A stretch of DNA of 13,383 nt, taken from the NCBI GenBank assembly GCA_034666705.1, contig JAXDLH010000280.1, positions 1-13,383 of the forward strand, read 5' to 3'. Positions 6,217 to 12,086 of the stretch are shown in pieces (the first letter of the stretch is position 1; each line of letters starts with the position of its first letter). The position numbers and the translations under genes are program-made. This DNA comes from JAXDLH01 sp034666705. GTDB taxonomy: Bacteria > Chloroflexota > UBA6077 > SHYK01. The notes beneath the pieces are model-generated. The model was not told the origin of the DNA. It made no database searches and saw only the letters and a program-made list of their open reading frames with translations.

Positions 6217-6690
6217 ATGCTGCGCAAGCTCAGCGGGATCTTTGGTGTCGTGCTGCTGACCATCGGCTTGCCGTTCGTGGCGATGGCCCTCCACGACGTG
6301 ATCACCGGCGACTCCAAGACCGAGCGCGGCGTCCTCCTCGGGCTCGTGGTCCTCTTCGGCGCCATGAGCTTCTGGGGATTCAAGCTCGCGGCGAGCGCAT
6401 TCAACTGGCAGCCCTTTTGGCCCCAGCTCCGTGCCCCCAAATTCCGGGTGCGCACCGGACGGCAGAAGGAGCAGGCGGTCCTCGCGCTGGCCGCAGCCGT
6501 CGGCGGGCGCGTCACCATGGTCGAGGTGGCCGCCAAGTGCAATCTGACCATCGACGAGGCCGACGCCATCCTGCACAATCTGGCGGCCCGGCACGCCGTC
6601 GAGATGCTGATCGCCGACGATGGGACCATCGTCTACGATTTCGAGATCCTCTCGCGCAGTGAGAAGGCGCGGGCCAAGGAGTTCGGCTAG
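6217..6690 (+). CDS. Membrane protein: two N-terminal helices and a probable winged-helix tail
   Basis: 157 residues from ATG 6217 with AGAGGTG about eight bases upstream. Two hydrophobic segments are clear: GIFGVVLLTIGLPFVAMAL (about 7-25) and GVLLGLVVLFGAMSFWGF (about 38-55). A basic loop (RAPKFRVRTGRQKEQ) follows, then a soluble domain of about 75 residues (AVLALAAAVGGRVTMVEVAA, KCNLTIDEADAILHNLAARH, AVEMLIADDGTIVYDFEI) with the helix-turn-helix-strand-strand pattern of a winged helix. Small membrane proteins of this shape are common and uncharacterised; a role in membrane-linked sensing is possible but unproven. Its stop codon overlaps the start codon of the amidase by one base, so the two are co-translated. 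Confidence 0.75.
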   Translation: MLRKLSGIFGVVLLTIGLPFVAMALHDVITGDSKTERGVLLGLVVLFGAMSFWGFKLAASAFNWQPFWPQLRAPKFRVRTGRQKEQAVLALAAAVGGRVTMVEVAAKCNLTIDEADAILHNLAARHAVEMLIADDGTIVYDFEILSRSEKARAKEFG

Positions 6691-8045
6691 TGTCCACCAC
6701 CTCCAGGCCGCAGGCACGCTCATTCGCCGCCGCGACGGCCGACTTCCAGAGCGGATCCGATACGCCGCGCGCCTTCCTCGAGCGCTGCATCGCGTCGATC
6801 GAGGCGCTCGAGCCGGAGGTCGGCGCTTTCGTCGCGACTAATCTGCCGGGGGCGCGCGCCGCCGCCGATGCGGCGACTGCGCGCTGGCAGGCGGGGCCGC
6901 CGCTGTCGTTGATCGACGGTATGCCCATCGGCATCAAAGACATCATGGAGACCTACGACATGGGGACCGAGCAGGGCTCACCCCTCTTCGCCGGCTGGCG
7001 CGGCCCGCGCGATGCGGCCGCCGTCGCCGCCCTGCGCGAGGCGGGCGCGGTGATCGTCGGCAAAACCGTCACCACCGAGTTCGCCTCCATGCATCCGGCC
7101 GGCACGCGGAACCCGTGGGACCTCGCGCGCACGCCCGGCGGCTCGAGCAGCGGCTCGGCCGCCGCGGTGGCGTCCGGCATGCTGCCCGCGGCGCTCGGCA
7201 CCCAGGTGATCGGCTCGATCGTCCGCCCGGCGAGCTTCTGCGGCTGCTACGGCTACAAGCCAAGCGTCGGCGGTATCAATCGCGGCGGCAGCTTCGACGG
7301 CTTCAGCCAGAGCTGCACCGGCGTGCTCGCGGCCACCCTCGCCGAGACGTGGCTCGTGGCTCGCGCGATCAGCGCCCGCGCCGGCGGCGACCCCGGCTTC
7401 CCCGGCGTCTCCGGCCCGCTCGCGATGCCCGCCGCCAAGCAGCCGCGCCGGATCGCGCTGCTGGAGACGGCTGGCTGGGAGCGCGCGAGCGACGAGGCGA
7501 AGGCGGGGCTGCGCGGCGCTCGCGACCGGTTGGCCGCGGCCGGCATCGAGGTCGACGACCGGCGGACCGCCCCAGCGGTCGCCGCCGCCGAGGCCGCGAT
7601 CGCGAACGCTCATCCGTTGTCGATGAGCATCAACGCCTGGGAAGGCCGCTGGCCGCTCAACACCTATGCGCGCGATATGGACCGGGCGCTCCTGAGCTCC
7701 ACCGCCCTGGAGCGCCTCGCCCAGGCCGAGGACCTGACGCTCGAAGACTATCAGGTGCTGCTCGTCGAGCGCGACCGGGCGCGGCAAACCTACGCGGCGC
7801 TCCACGACCGCTACGATGCGTGCATGACGCTCACCGCCGTTGGCGCCGCGCCGCGCGGCCTCGGCTCGACCGGCGATCCAATCTTCGCGGTGGCCGGCTC
7901 GTTCCTCGGCACGCCGGTGGTCTCGCTCCCCGCACTGCAGGCGGAGGGACTGCCGCTCGGCTTGCAGCTCCTGGGCTTCACGAATGACGACGCGGCGCTG
8001 TTCGCTGCGGCGGCCGCAGCGCTGCCACTCCTGGGTCTGAGCTAG
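6690..8045 (+). CDS. Amidase-signature family hydrolase
   Basis: 451 residues from GTG 6690, overlapping the previous stop codon by one base, with GGAG eight bases upstream inside that gene. The Ser-cisSer-Lys triad is intact: K83 in MPIGIKD, S152 in PGGSSSGSAAA and S176 in GTQVIGSIVRPASFCG. The GSIVRPASFCG form, rather than GGSIRxPA, belongs to a well-populated amidase subfamily separate from GatA. No gatB or gatC is nearby, so a role in tRNA amidation is unlikely. The enzyme probably hydrolyses a small-molecule amide in the cytoplasm; the substrate is not evident. Length is typical for compact members. The C-terminal part (FAVAGSFLGTPVVSLPALQA) has the usual pattern of the last core strands. 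Confidence 0.93.
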   Translation: MSTTSRPQARSFAAATADFQSGSDTPRAFLERCIASIEALEPEVGAFVATNLPGARAAADAATARWQAGPPLSLIDGMPIGIKDIMETYDMGTEQGSPLFAGWRGPRDAAAVAALREAGAVIVGKTVTTEFASMHPAGTRNPWDLARTPGGSSSGSAAAVASGMLPAALGTQVIGSIVRPASFCGCYGYKPSVGGINRGGSFDGFSQSCTGVLAATLAETWLVARAISARAGGDPGFPGVSGPLAMPAAKQPRRIALLETAGWERASDEAKAGLRGARDRLAAAGIEVDDRRTAPAVAAAEAAIANAHPLSMSINAWEGRWPLNTYARDMDRALLSSTALERLAQAEDLTLEDYQVLLVERDRARQTYAALHDRYDACMTLTAVGAAPRGLGSTGDPIFAVAGSFLGTPVVSLPALQAEGLPLGLQLLGFTNDDAALFAAAAAALPLLGLS

Positions 8046-8205
8046 CGAGTCAGGTGCTGTGGCCACCGCCGTTTCGTCCGGCAGGGGAGAGGCTTGGCCC
8101 CTTCCGCCAGGGGAGGTTGGGCCTCGCATTGGCGGCGGGGACCAGCCCCCGGAACGGCGGCGGACGAAATAGCGCGCTTCGCGACAACTGACGTATGAGC
8201 GCCGC
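8046..8205. repeat. Degenerate GC-rich palindromic element between convergent genes
   Basis: Between the amidase and the minus-strand repressor. Nine-base inverted repeats TTTCGTCCG (8072-8080) and CGGACGAAA (8161-8169) bracket a GC-rich stretch, and within it GGCGGCGGGGACCAGCCCCCG (8131-8151) resembles the hairpin cores at 744-826 and 9681-9740. It looks like a decayed relative of that repeat family and may also end transcription of both flanking genes. No coding frame here is convincing. Confidence 0.45.
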
Positions 8206-8661
8206 CTATTCCGCGCGGCGCCGGCCGAGCTTGGCGGCCAGGTCGATGACGAGTTGAGCGTCGCTCGTCTCGAGCCGGTACAGCTCGCGGAGGTAGGTGA
8301 CGAGGGCGCGCTCGACGGCCTCCTCCATGGGCTCGCCGGCCTGGGCGCGCGCGAGCTCGCGGGCATACACGGCGAGCATCTGTTCGAGGGCCGAGACGAC
8401 CGGGCCGCTCGTAAGCGCCTCGCGGTTGGCGGGTGACGGTGGCTCGGGCGTGGCGGGCGGATCGCCGACCCCGTCGAGCAATTCGCACGGATCGATTCCC
8501 ATGGCGTGGGCGAGCAGGGGAACGTCGTCGGCCAGAATCGCACTGTGGCCGCGCACGCGGTCGCTGAGCCACATGGGCCCCTTGGCGCAGCGTCGGGCGA
8601 TCTCAGCCTGACTCAAGGGCGACGCCTGAACAAGCTGCCGCAAGCGCTCGCGCGCATCCAT
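8206..8661 (-). CDS. XRE-family helix-turn-helix regulator, phage-repressor-like
   Basis: 151 residues from ATG 8661, with GGGAGGG starting about 11 bases upstream; a GTG immediately before it is an alternative start. The N-terminal 65 residues form an XRE/Cro-CI HTH domain: RERLRQLVQASPLSQAEIAR, then KGPMWLSDRVRGHSAILADD and VPLLAHAMGIDPCELLDG. A Pro-rich linker (about 68-80) leads to a helical C-terminal half (MLAVYARELARAQAGEPMEE, then RALVTYLRELYRLETSDAQL) that could mediate dimerisation. There is no CI-type autoprotease motif. It is divergent from the phage-like gene set and faces a 26-bp palindrome, so it most likely represses that set and itself. On its own strand TATACT at 8686-8681 is a plausible -10 box. 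Confidence 0.82.
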   Translation of the reverse strand: MDARERLRQLVQASPLSQAEIARRCAKGPMWLSDRVRGHSAILADDVPLLAHAMGIDPCELLDGVGDPPATPEPPSPANREALTSGPVVSALEQMLAVYARELARAQAGEPMEEAVERALVTYLRELYRLETSDAQLVIDLAAKLGRRRAE

Positions 8662-8755
8662 CACGCCCTCCCGCGCCCTCAGTATACGGCATACGCAATA
8701 CGCTTCTTATTCAGCAAAGAATAGCCATTGGCTGGTGATGGTTATGCGAAGAGCG

Positions 8756-8761
8756 TATAAT
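8756..8761 (+). promoter_or_regulatory. Consensus -10 box for the phage-like gene set
   Basis: TATAAT at 8756-8761. At the standard 17-base distance is TGGTGA (8733-8738), a weak -35, so the promoter may need an activator or be weak. AGCCA-T-TGGCT, a perfect palindrome at 8723-8733, overlaps that -35 position and GCACGTGC (8763-8770) overlaps the expected start site. The region is AT-richer than the genes around it. Confidence 0.5.
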
Positions 8762-8769
8762 TGCACGTG

Positions 8770-8795
8770 CGGTATAGAACAATAGTTCTATACCG
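8770..8795. promoter_or_regulatory. Perfect 26-bp palindrome, candidate repressor operator
   Basis: CGGTATAGAAC (8770-8780), spacer AATA, GTTCTATACCG (8785-8795): 11 matched bases on each side. It begins nine bases after the -10 box, where a bound dimer would block transcription from the plus-strand promoter. The neighbouring XRE gene supplies an obvious candidate protein. It could instead be a leader hairpin in the mRNA, since it would be transcribed; no U-tract follows. Confidence 0.6.
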
Positions 8796-8833
8796 AGGTA
8801 CGGCAGCGGGAGGGCGACGGTGGAGCAGAGGCC

Positions 8834-9631
8834 ATGACCACACCGACGGTTCTCACAATCGACGAGACGATGACCGCATCGTTCCGGAAATATGCCGACG
8901 TTGCGGCGGGGCCGGCGGGCTGCTGGGGCTGGCGGGGGCCGCTCGGCGGCTCGTCACGCGTGCCGCAAGTCTATGACGGGCTCCACCAGCGGCGGTCGGC
9001 CAGGCAGGTTGCGATGTGGATCGGCGGGCGGCCCGTGCCGCCCGGGGCGCACGTGTACGTCACCTGCGAGAACCAGGAGTGCGTGAACTGGGCGCACCTG
9101 GTGGCCGGGCCGCCGGGCATGACCAACGGCGGCTGGCAGGCACGCCGGAGGTCGCCGGGCGGCGCTGCCGTCCACGGTACCCCACCGTCGCCGGCGAGCG
9201 ATGCAGTCCAGCTCCGTTGCGGGGAGCCAGGTGACGATCCGCGCTCAGCGTCGGCGGGCCTGGCCGAGGAGCGGCGCCCGCGGCTCCCGGTGCGGACGTG
9301 CGTCGCCACCGGCTCCCTCGTGCCGGCCGGTGATGCCGAGCTCGTGGCCTGCCCGACCTGCGGGGCGCGGTTCGATCGACCCGCCGATGGGCGCGTTCCC
9401 CCGCACGCGAACCGGCGGGCCGTTGCCCCGCTGCTCGCCGAGGTGGCCAACCTCGAGCGGACGCGGGCCGTATTGCGGCGTTCCGCGCCGAGCTGGGAGC
9501 AAGCGCGGAGCTGTGCGGGGTGCGGGCGCGAGCTCGGGCCGGGACGCGAGCTCTCGATCGACGAGCGGCTGTGCGTCGGTTGCTTCGCGGCGGACCCCCT
9601 GGCACTCGGCTGGAGCAACGACGGCGAGTAA
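8834..9631 (+). CDS. Degenerate HNH-nuclease-like protein with added zinc-binding motifs
   Basis: 265 residues from ATG 8834 with GGAG eight bases upstream. Residues 28-92 follow the HNH homing-endonuclease pattern of phages: GCWGWRG, a mid-segment ending RSARQVAMWIGG, then VPPGAHVYVTCENQECVNWA and HL. The Cys-Cys-Asn-His group (C78, C83, N85, H88) is kept, but the first catalytic His, expected at the V76 position, is missing, and the usual Pro after the Asn is Trp. Two further zinc-type motifs follow: CPTC at 173-176 and a CAGC...CVGC pair at 227-250. The linker (95-170) is low in order and rich in Pro, Ala and Arg. It probably binds DNA or RNA without cutting it, though a divergent nuclease is possible. 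It is first in the repressor-controlled set. Confidence 0.7.
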   Translation: MTTPTVLTIDETMTASFRKYADVAAGPAGCWGWRGPLGGSSRVPQVYDGLHQRRSARQVAMWIGGRPVPPGAHVYVTCENQECVNWAHLVAGPPGMTNGGWQARRRSPGGAAVHGTPPSPASDAVQLRCGEPGDDPRSASAGLAEERRPRLPVRTCVATGSLVPAGDAELVACPTCGARFDRPADGRVPPHANRRAVAPLLAEVANLERTRAVLRRSAPSWEQARSCAGCGRELGPGRELSIDERLCVGCFAADPLALGWSNDGE

Positions 9632-9680
9632 GCCAGTGGAACCGAGTTGGCGTGCAGATTGCGGCGGCCAATCCTGGCGT

Positions 9681-9740
9681 CCGATAGGGCGGGGGCTTGT
9701 CCCCCGCCGCAGCACGGCGGAGGGCGAGCCCCCCTGCCAA
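9681..9740. repeat. Palindromic repeat element, copy 2
   Basis: The first 30 bases (9681-9710) match 744-773 at 28 positions and form the same hairpin (GGCGGGGG, loop CTTGT, CCCCCGCC). The second half (about 9716-9738) is a weaker, partly mutated hairpin (GGCGGAGG / CCCCCCTGCC). It sits in the 180-base gap between the HNH-like gene and the replication-type gene, where it could reduce read-through between them. Confidence 0.7.
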
Positions 9741-9810
9741 TCCCGGCGTAGTGCGCTGCACCCCCGTCCAGCCGCGTAGGCGCGCAGCATGGCGAGCAAA
9801 GGAGGCGATG

Positions 9811-10599
9811 ATGGCATGGATCGAGCTGCACCAGGCGATCTGGACCCACCGGAAGACGTTGGCGCTCGCGAGCCGGCTCGGCGTGCCGCCGACCTATGCC
9901 GCCGCGCACCTGATGCACTTCTGGTGCTGGTGTCTCGACAACGCCCCGGACGGGGATCTCTCGAGCGTTCCACCGTTGGCGATTGCCGTCGGGGCGGGCT
10001 GGACCGGCAGTGGGGAGGAGCTGCTCGAGGCGCTCGTCGGGGCCGGGTGGGTGGACCGCGAGGGCGCCGAGCTGCGGCTGCACGATTGGATGGACTACGC
10101 CGGCGCGCTGGTGCTGCGGCGCGAGGCGGCGCGCGATCGCGCGCGAGAGTGGCGCGCTTCCTTTACCAGGGGGCGTACCGATGTCCCCAGCGTATGCGTA
10201 CCGAATGCGCAGCGCGCCGGTGACGTACTGCCGACCGGACCCAACCCCACCGGACCGGACCTAACCGGACCGGACCCAACCGAACCAGGTTCCCCCCTGA
10301 CCCCCCGCAGCGGCGGGGGGAAGCGCGCTCCCGCGCGCGGCCCGCAAGGGGTACGGTCGCGCGGGATGCATCTCGAGGACGCCGCGCCGCCACCTCTGGT
10401 GGCGCAGGCCCGAGTCAAGCAGGCGCGGGTCGAGGCGCTGCGCGCCCAGCTTGCGCGGACGGTCGAGGACGACGACCGGCGGGAGATCCTGCGGCGGCAT
10501 CTCGCGCAAGCGGAGGGTGAGCTCGCCGTGCTCGCGATGCTGGCGCGCGCGGCCGACGACGACTCGGCGATCAGGGGCGGTCCCTCGCCTCCATCCTGA
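9811..10599 (+). CDS. Phage replisome-organizer-like protein (replication initiation)
   Basis: 262 residues from ATG 9811, five bases after the strong AAAGGAGG; ATG 9808 is too close to it. The N-terminal ~100 residues (AWIELHQAIWTHRKTLALAS, then AAHLMHFWCWCLDNAPDGDL, GAGWTGSGEELLEALVGAGW and LHDWMDYAGALV) match the winged-helix start typical of phage replisome organizers and related DnaD/replication-initiation-like proteins, which bind the origin and load helicase. Residues 141-160 are four copies of a five-residue Pro/Thr/Gly repeat encoded by a 15-bp tandem repeat. The C-terminus (about 195-250) is strongly helical and Arg/Glu-rich, probably a coiled coil. No helicase loader or helicase lies nearby. 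The N-terminal family is recognised by pattern; exact role is inferred. Confidence 0.7.
   Translation: MAWIELHQAIWTHRKTLALASRLGVPPTYAAAHLMHFWCWCLDNAPDGDLSSVPPLAIAVGAGWTGSGEELLEALVGAGWVDREGAELRLHDWMDYAGALVLRREAARDRAREWRASFTRGRTDVPSVCVPNAQRAGDVLPTGPNPTGPDLTGPDPTEPGSPLTPRSGGGKRAPARGPQGVRSRGMHLEDAAPPPLVAQARVKQARVEALRAQLARTVEDDDRREILRRHLAQAEGELAVLAMLARAADDDSAIRGGPSPPS
10234..10286 (+). repeat. 15-bp tandem repeat inside the replication-type gene
   Basis: About 3.5 copies of a 15-base unit starting ACCGGACC at 10234, 10249, 10264 and 10279, with few differences. Being a multiple of three it keeps frame and encodes the repeated peptide PTGPN/PTGPD/LTGPD/PTEPG. Such repeats change copy number by slippage, so linker length may vary between strains. 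Confidence 0.8.
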
Positions 10600-10739
10600 T
10601 CGGCCCTGGCCCCAATACGATTCACTTAAACCACCTTTCGGGATGCGGCTGAACGGGTACCGGCGCCCGCCATCCAAGCCCAGGTGAGCGGTATTGGTCC
10701 TGGCCAGCATCAGATCAGAGTACGGCGGAGGGGCAGGTG

Positions 10740-11288
10740 GTGCAGGAGGAACGTGGGTATCCGCAGCGAGCGACCCAGGAGGAGCTGCGGGCGGAGCGCG
10801 TGGCCGAGCTCGAGTGGCGGCTGCGCGACGCGCTCGAGGAGAACGCGGAGCTGCGGACGGAGATCTGTCCGTGCACGCGCTGCCAGCAAGTGTCCATGAA
10901 GGAGTCGAATGTGGTGCGAGGACCTAAATCCGCCGCCCCGGGGTTGACCGCGGCCCCGGGCATCATGGGTATGCCGAGCGTACCGGCTGAAGCGGTTGGC
11001 ACGTCGGAGGTGGCGGTGCCCGAGGCCGCTCGGCCCGGCGCGCGGCCGAAGCGGCGGGGCATACGCGCGCAGCAGTTGGCGAATCAAGAGCTGCTCGTCC
11101 GGCGCTTCACGGCGCGCGACGTGCGCGAGATTGCGGAGGTGGTGAAGCGGCGCCTCAAAGAGGGCGACGTCCAGATGCTGCGGCTGCTGGCGCCGTACCT
11201 GCTCGGCGAGCATGGCGCAGAGCCGGGCGCGGGCGCGACGCTGGTCGGGGTCGCGATCTATCTCCCCGAGCGCCGGCCACCCGGATGA
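10740..11288 (+). CDS. Small terminase-like / DUF5681-like protein with N-terminal coiled coil
   Basis: 182 residues from GTG 10740, six bases after GGAGGGG; the GTG at 10737 is only three bases from it. Residues 12-42 are a charged helix or coiled coil (EELRAERVAELEWRLRDALE), followed by a CPCTRC motif (43-48) that may bind metal. A low-complexity linker (60-105) precedes a basic patch (RPKRRGIRAQQLANQ) and a conserved-looking helical end: RFTARDVREIAEVVKRRLKE then GDVQMLRLLAPYLLGE. That last pattern occurs in small phage/plasmid proteins and DUF5681-type small-terminase-like domains that bind DNA. No large terminase follows. The family call is tentative, but the frame, start and length are good. 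Confidence 0.6.
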   Translation: MQEERGYPQRATQEELRAERVAELEWRLRDALEENAELRTEICPCTRCQQVSMKESNVVRGPKSAAPGLTAAPGIMGMPSVPAEAVGTSEVAVPEAARPGARPKRRGIRAQQLANQELLVRRFTARDVREIAEVVKRRLKEGDVQMLRLLAPYLLGEHGAEPGAGATLVGVAIYLPERRPPG

Positions 11289-11626
11289 CGAACGGGGCGG
11301 GCTAACCAGGGCTCATGCACCGTCCGGTGGCTTGGGCACTGTCACGGCAGTGGGTGCCCAGCGTGACGCCGTGCATGTTGGGCTGATGCAACGTCCAGCC
11401 GGTCGGGGCCAATGTCCCACTTGCCGCTGTTGCCGACCCTCCCAAAACGTGCCTCATAGGCGCGGCCGCCGTCCGGTAGGACGGCCGGTGTGCCTTGCAG
11501 GTGTGACTTTGAATCAGCCCTGGCCGGGTAACCGTTGGTTCACTGGAGATTGACGCCGGGCAACGGTCCAGGCATCACCCCGCGGTCACGATACAAGGGA
11601 TTGCCCGGAGTAGGAGGTGTGAAGCC
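11289..11626. other. Structured intergenic region, no convincing gene
   Basis: About 338 bases. An imperfect direct repeat of about 22 bases (11309-11330 and 11380-11402, both starting GGGCT, then ATGCA and CGTCC) flanks a hairpin with arms TGGGCAC (11333-11339) and GTGCCCA (11354-11360). A perfect hairpin GCCGTCC-GGTA-GGACGGC lies at 11468-11485 and may end the phage-like transcript; it has no U-tract. A long frame across this stretch is Arg/Pro/Gly-rich noise. GGAGGT at 11613-11618 is the ribosome binding site of the next gene. Confidence 0.45.
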
Positions 11627-11872
11627 ATGGCACACGGCACGCCCGAAAAGCAGGACGTTCGCGTCGGGAGCGAGGTGCTCACCAGCGACGGCGACCTGCT
11701 CGGCACGGTGGCGGAGGTTCGCAACGACTCGTTCAAAGTGAATGCGCCAATGCAGGCGGACTTCTGGCTCGCAAGCGGCACGGTCGCCTCGCAGGTGGGC
11801 AGCCGGATCACCTTGCGCTTCGCCCGGGGCCAGCTCGGCGGCTACAAGATGAGCGGGCCGCGCGCCGCCTAG
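11627..11872 (+). CDS. DUF2171/PRC-barrel-like small protein
   Basis: 81 residues from ATG 11627, eight bases after GGAGGT. The sequence DVRVGSEVLTSDGDLLGTVA then EVRNDSFKVNAPMQADFWLA and SGTVASQVGSRITLRFARGQ is the short beta-barrel pattern of DUF2171 and related PRC-barrel proteins: a strand with GxEV, a DGxxxGTV turn, a middle segment ending in a hydrophobic-aromatic pair, and a late RITLRF strand. The function of these soluble proteins is not established; stress-linked small proteins of this type are frequent in GC-rich bacteria. It stands alone as a gene, with a strong hairpin downstream. Confidence 0.7.
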   Translation: MAHGTPEKQDVRVGSEVLTSDGDLLGTVAEVRNDSFKVNAPMQADFWLASGTVASQVGSRITLRFARGQLGGYKMSGPRAA

Positions 11873-11904
11873 CCACGCGGCCGGCAAAGCACGTCAACTC
11901 CGCG

Positions 11905-11933
11905 CGAGCGGGAGTGCCCGGCACTCCCGCTCG
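11905..11933 (+). terminator. Strong perfect hairpin after the DUF2171-like gene
   Basis: CGAGCGGGAGTGC (11905-11917), loop CCG, GCACTCCCGCTCG (11921-11933): 13 base pairs without mismatch. It starts 32 bases after the stop codon. The following TGGTGTGTG is only slightly U-rich, so intrinsic termination may be partial; position and stem strength still make it the best terminator here. Confidence 0.65.
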
Positions 11934-12086
11934 TGGTGTGTGCGGCGGCGCGCCAGTCCTGGGATATGATGGCGGCATCGGTGGAGCTGCGAACCGCTCC
12001 GCTCATCCCGGATCTGCCGCAACGTCCGGCGCGGGAAGGGGAAACGCTACTACCGGTCAGTACGCATACGCGGAGGAGCACGGACC

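Noticed and set aside
7115..7987. A 290-residue plus-strand frame inside the amidase
   Set aside because: It is Arg/Gly/Pro-rich, has no start signal, and the overlapping frame encodes an intact amidase with full catalytic triad.
6978..8543. A 521-residue open frame on the minus strand
   Set aside because: It is opposite the amidase and the repressor, Arg/Ala/Gly-rich with no domain, and overlaps well-supported genes. Long antisense frames are expected in GC-rich DNA.
11212..11553. A 113-residue frame across the intergenic region after the terminase-like gene
   Set aside because: It begins inside the previous gene, is Arg/Pro/Gly/Cys-rich without pattern, and spans hairpins and repeats.
8046..11626. 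Attachment-site direct repeats flanking the phage-like island
   Set aside because: I compared both flanks and found only short GC-rich matches that also occur in the REP-like repeats, so no att site can be supported.
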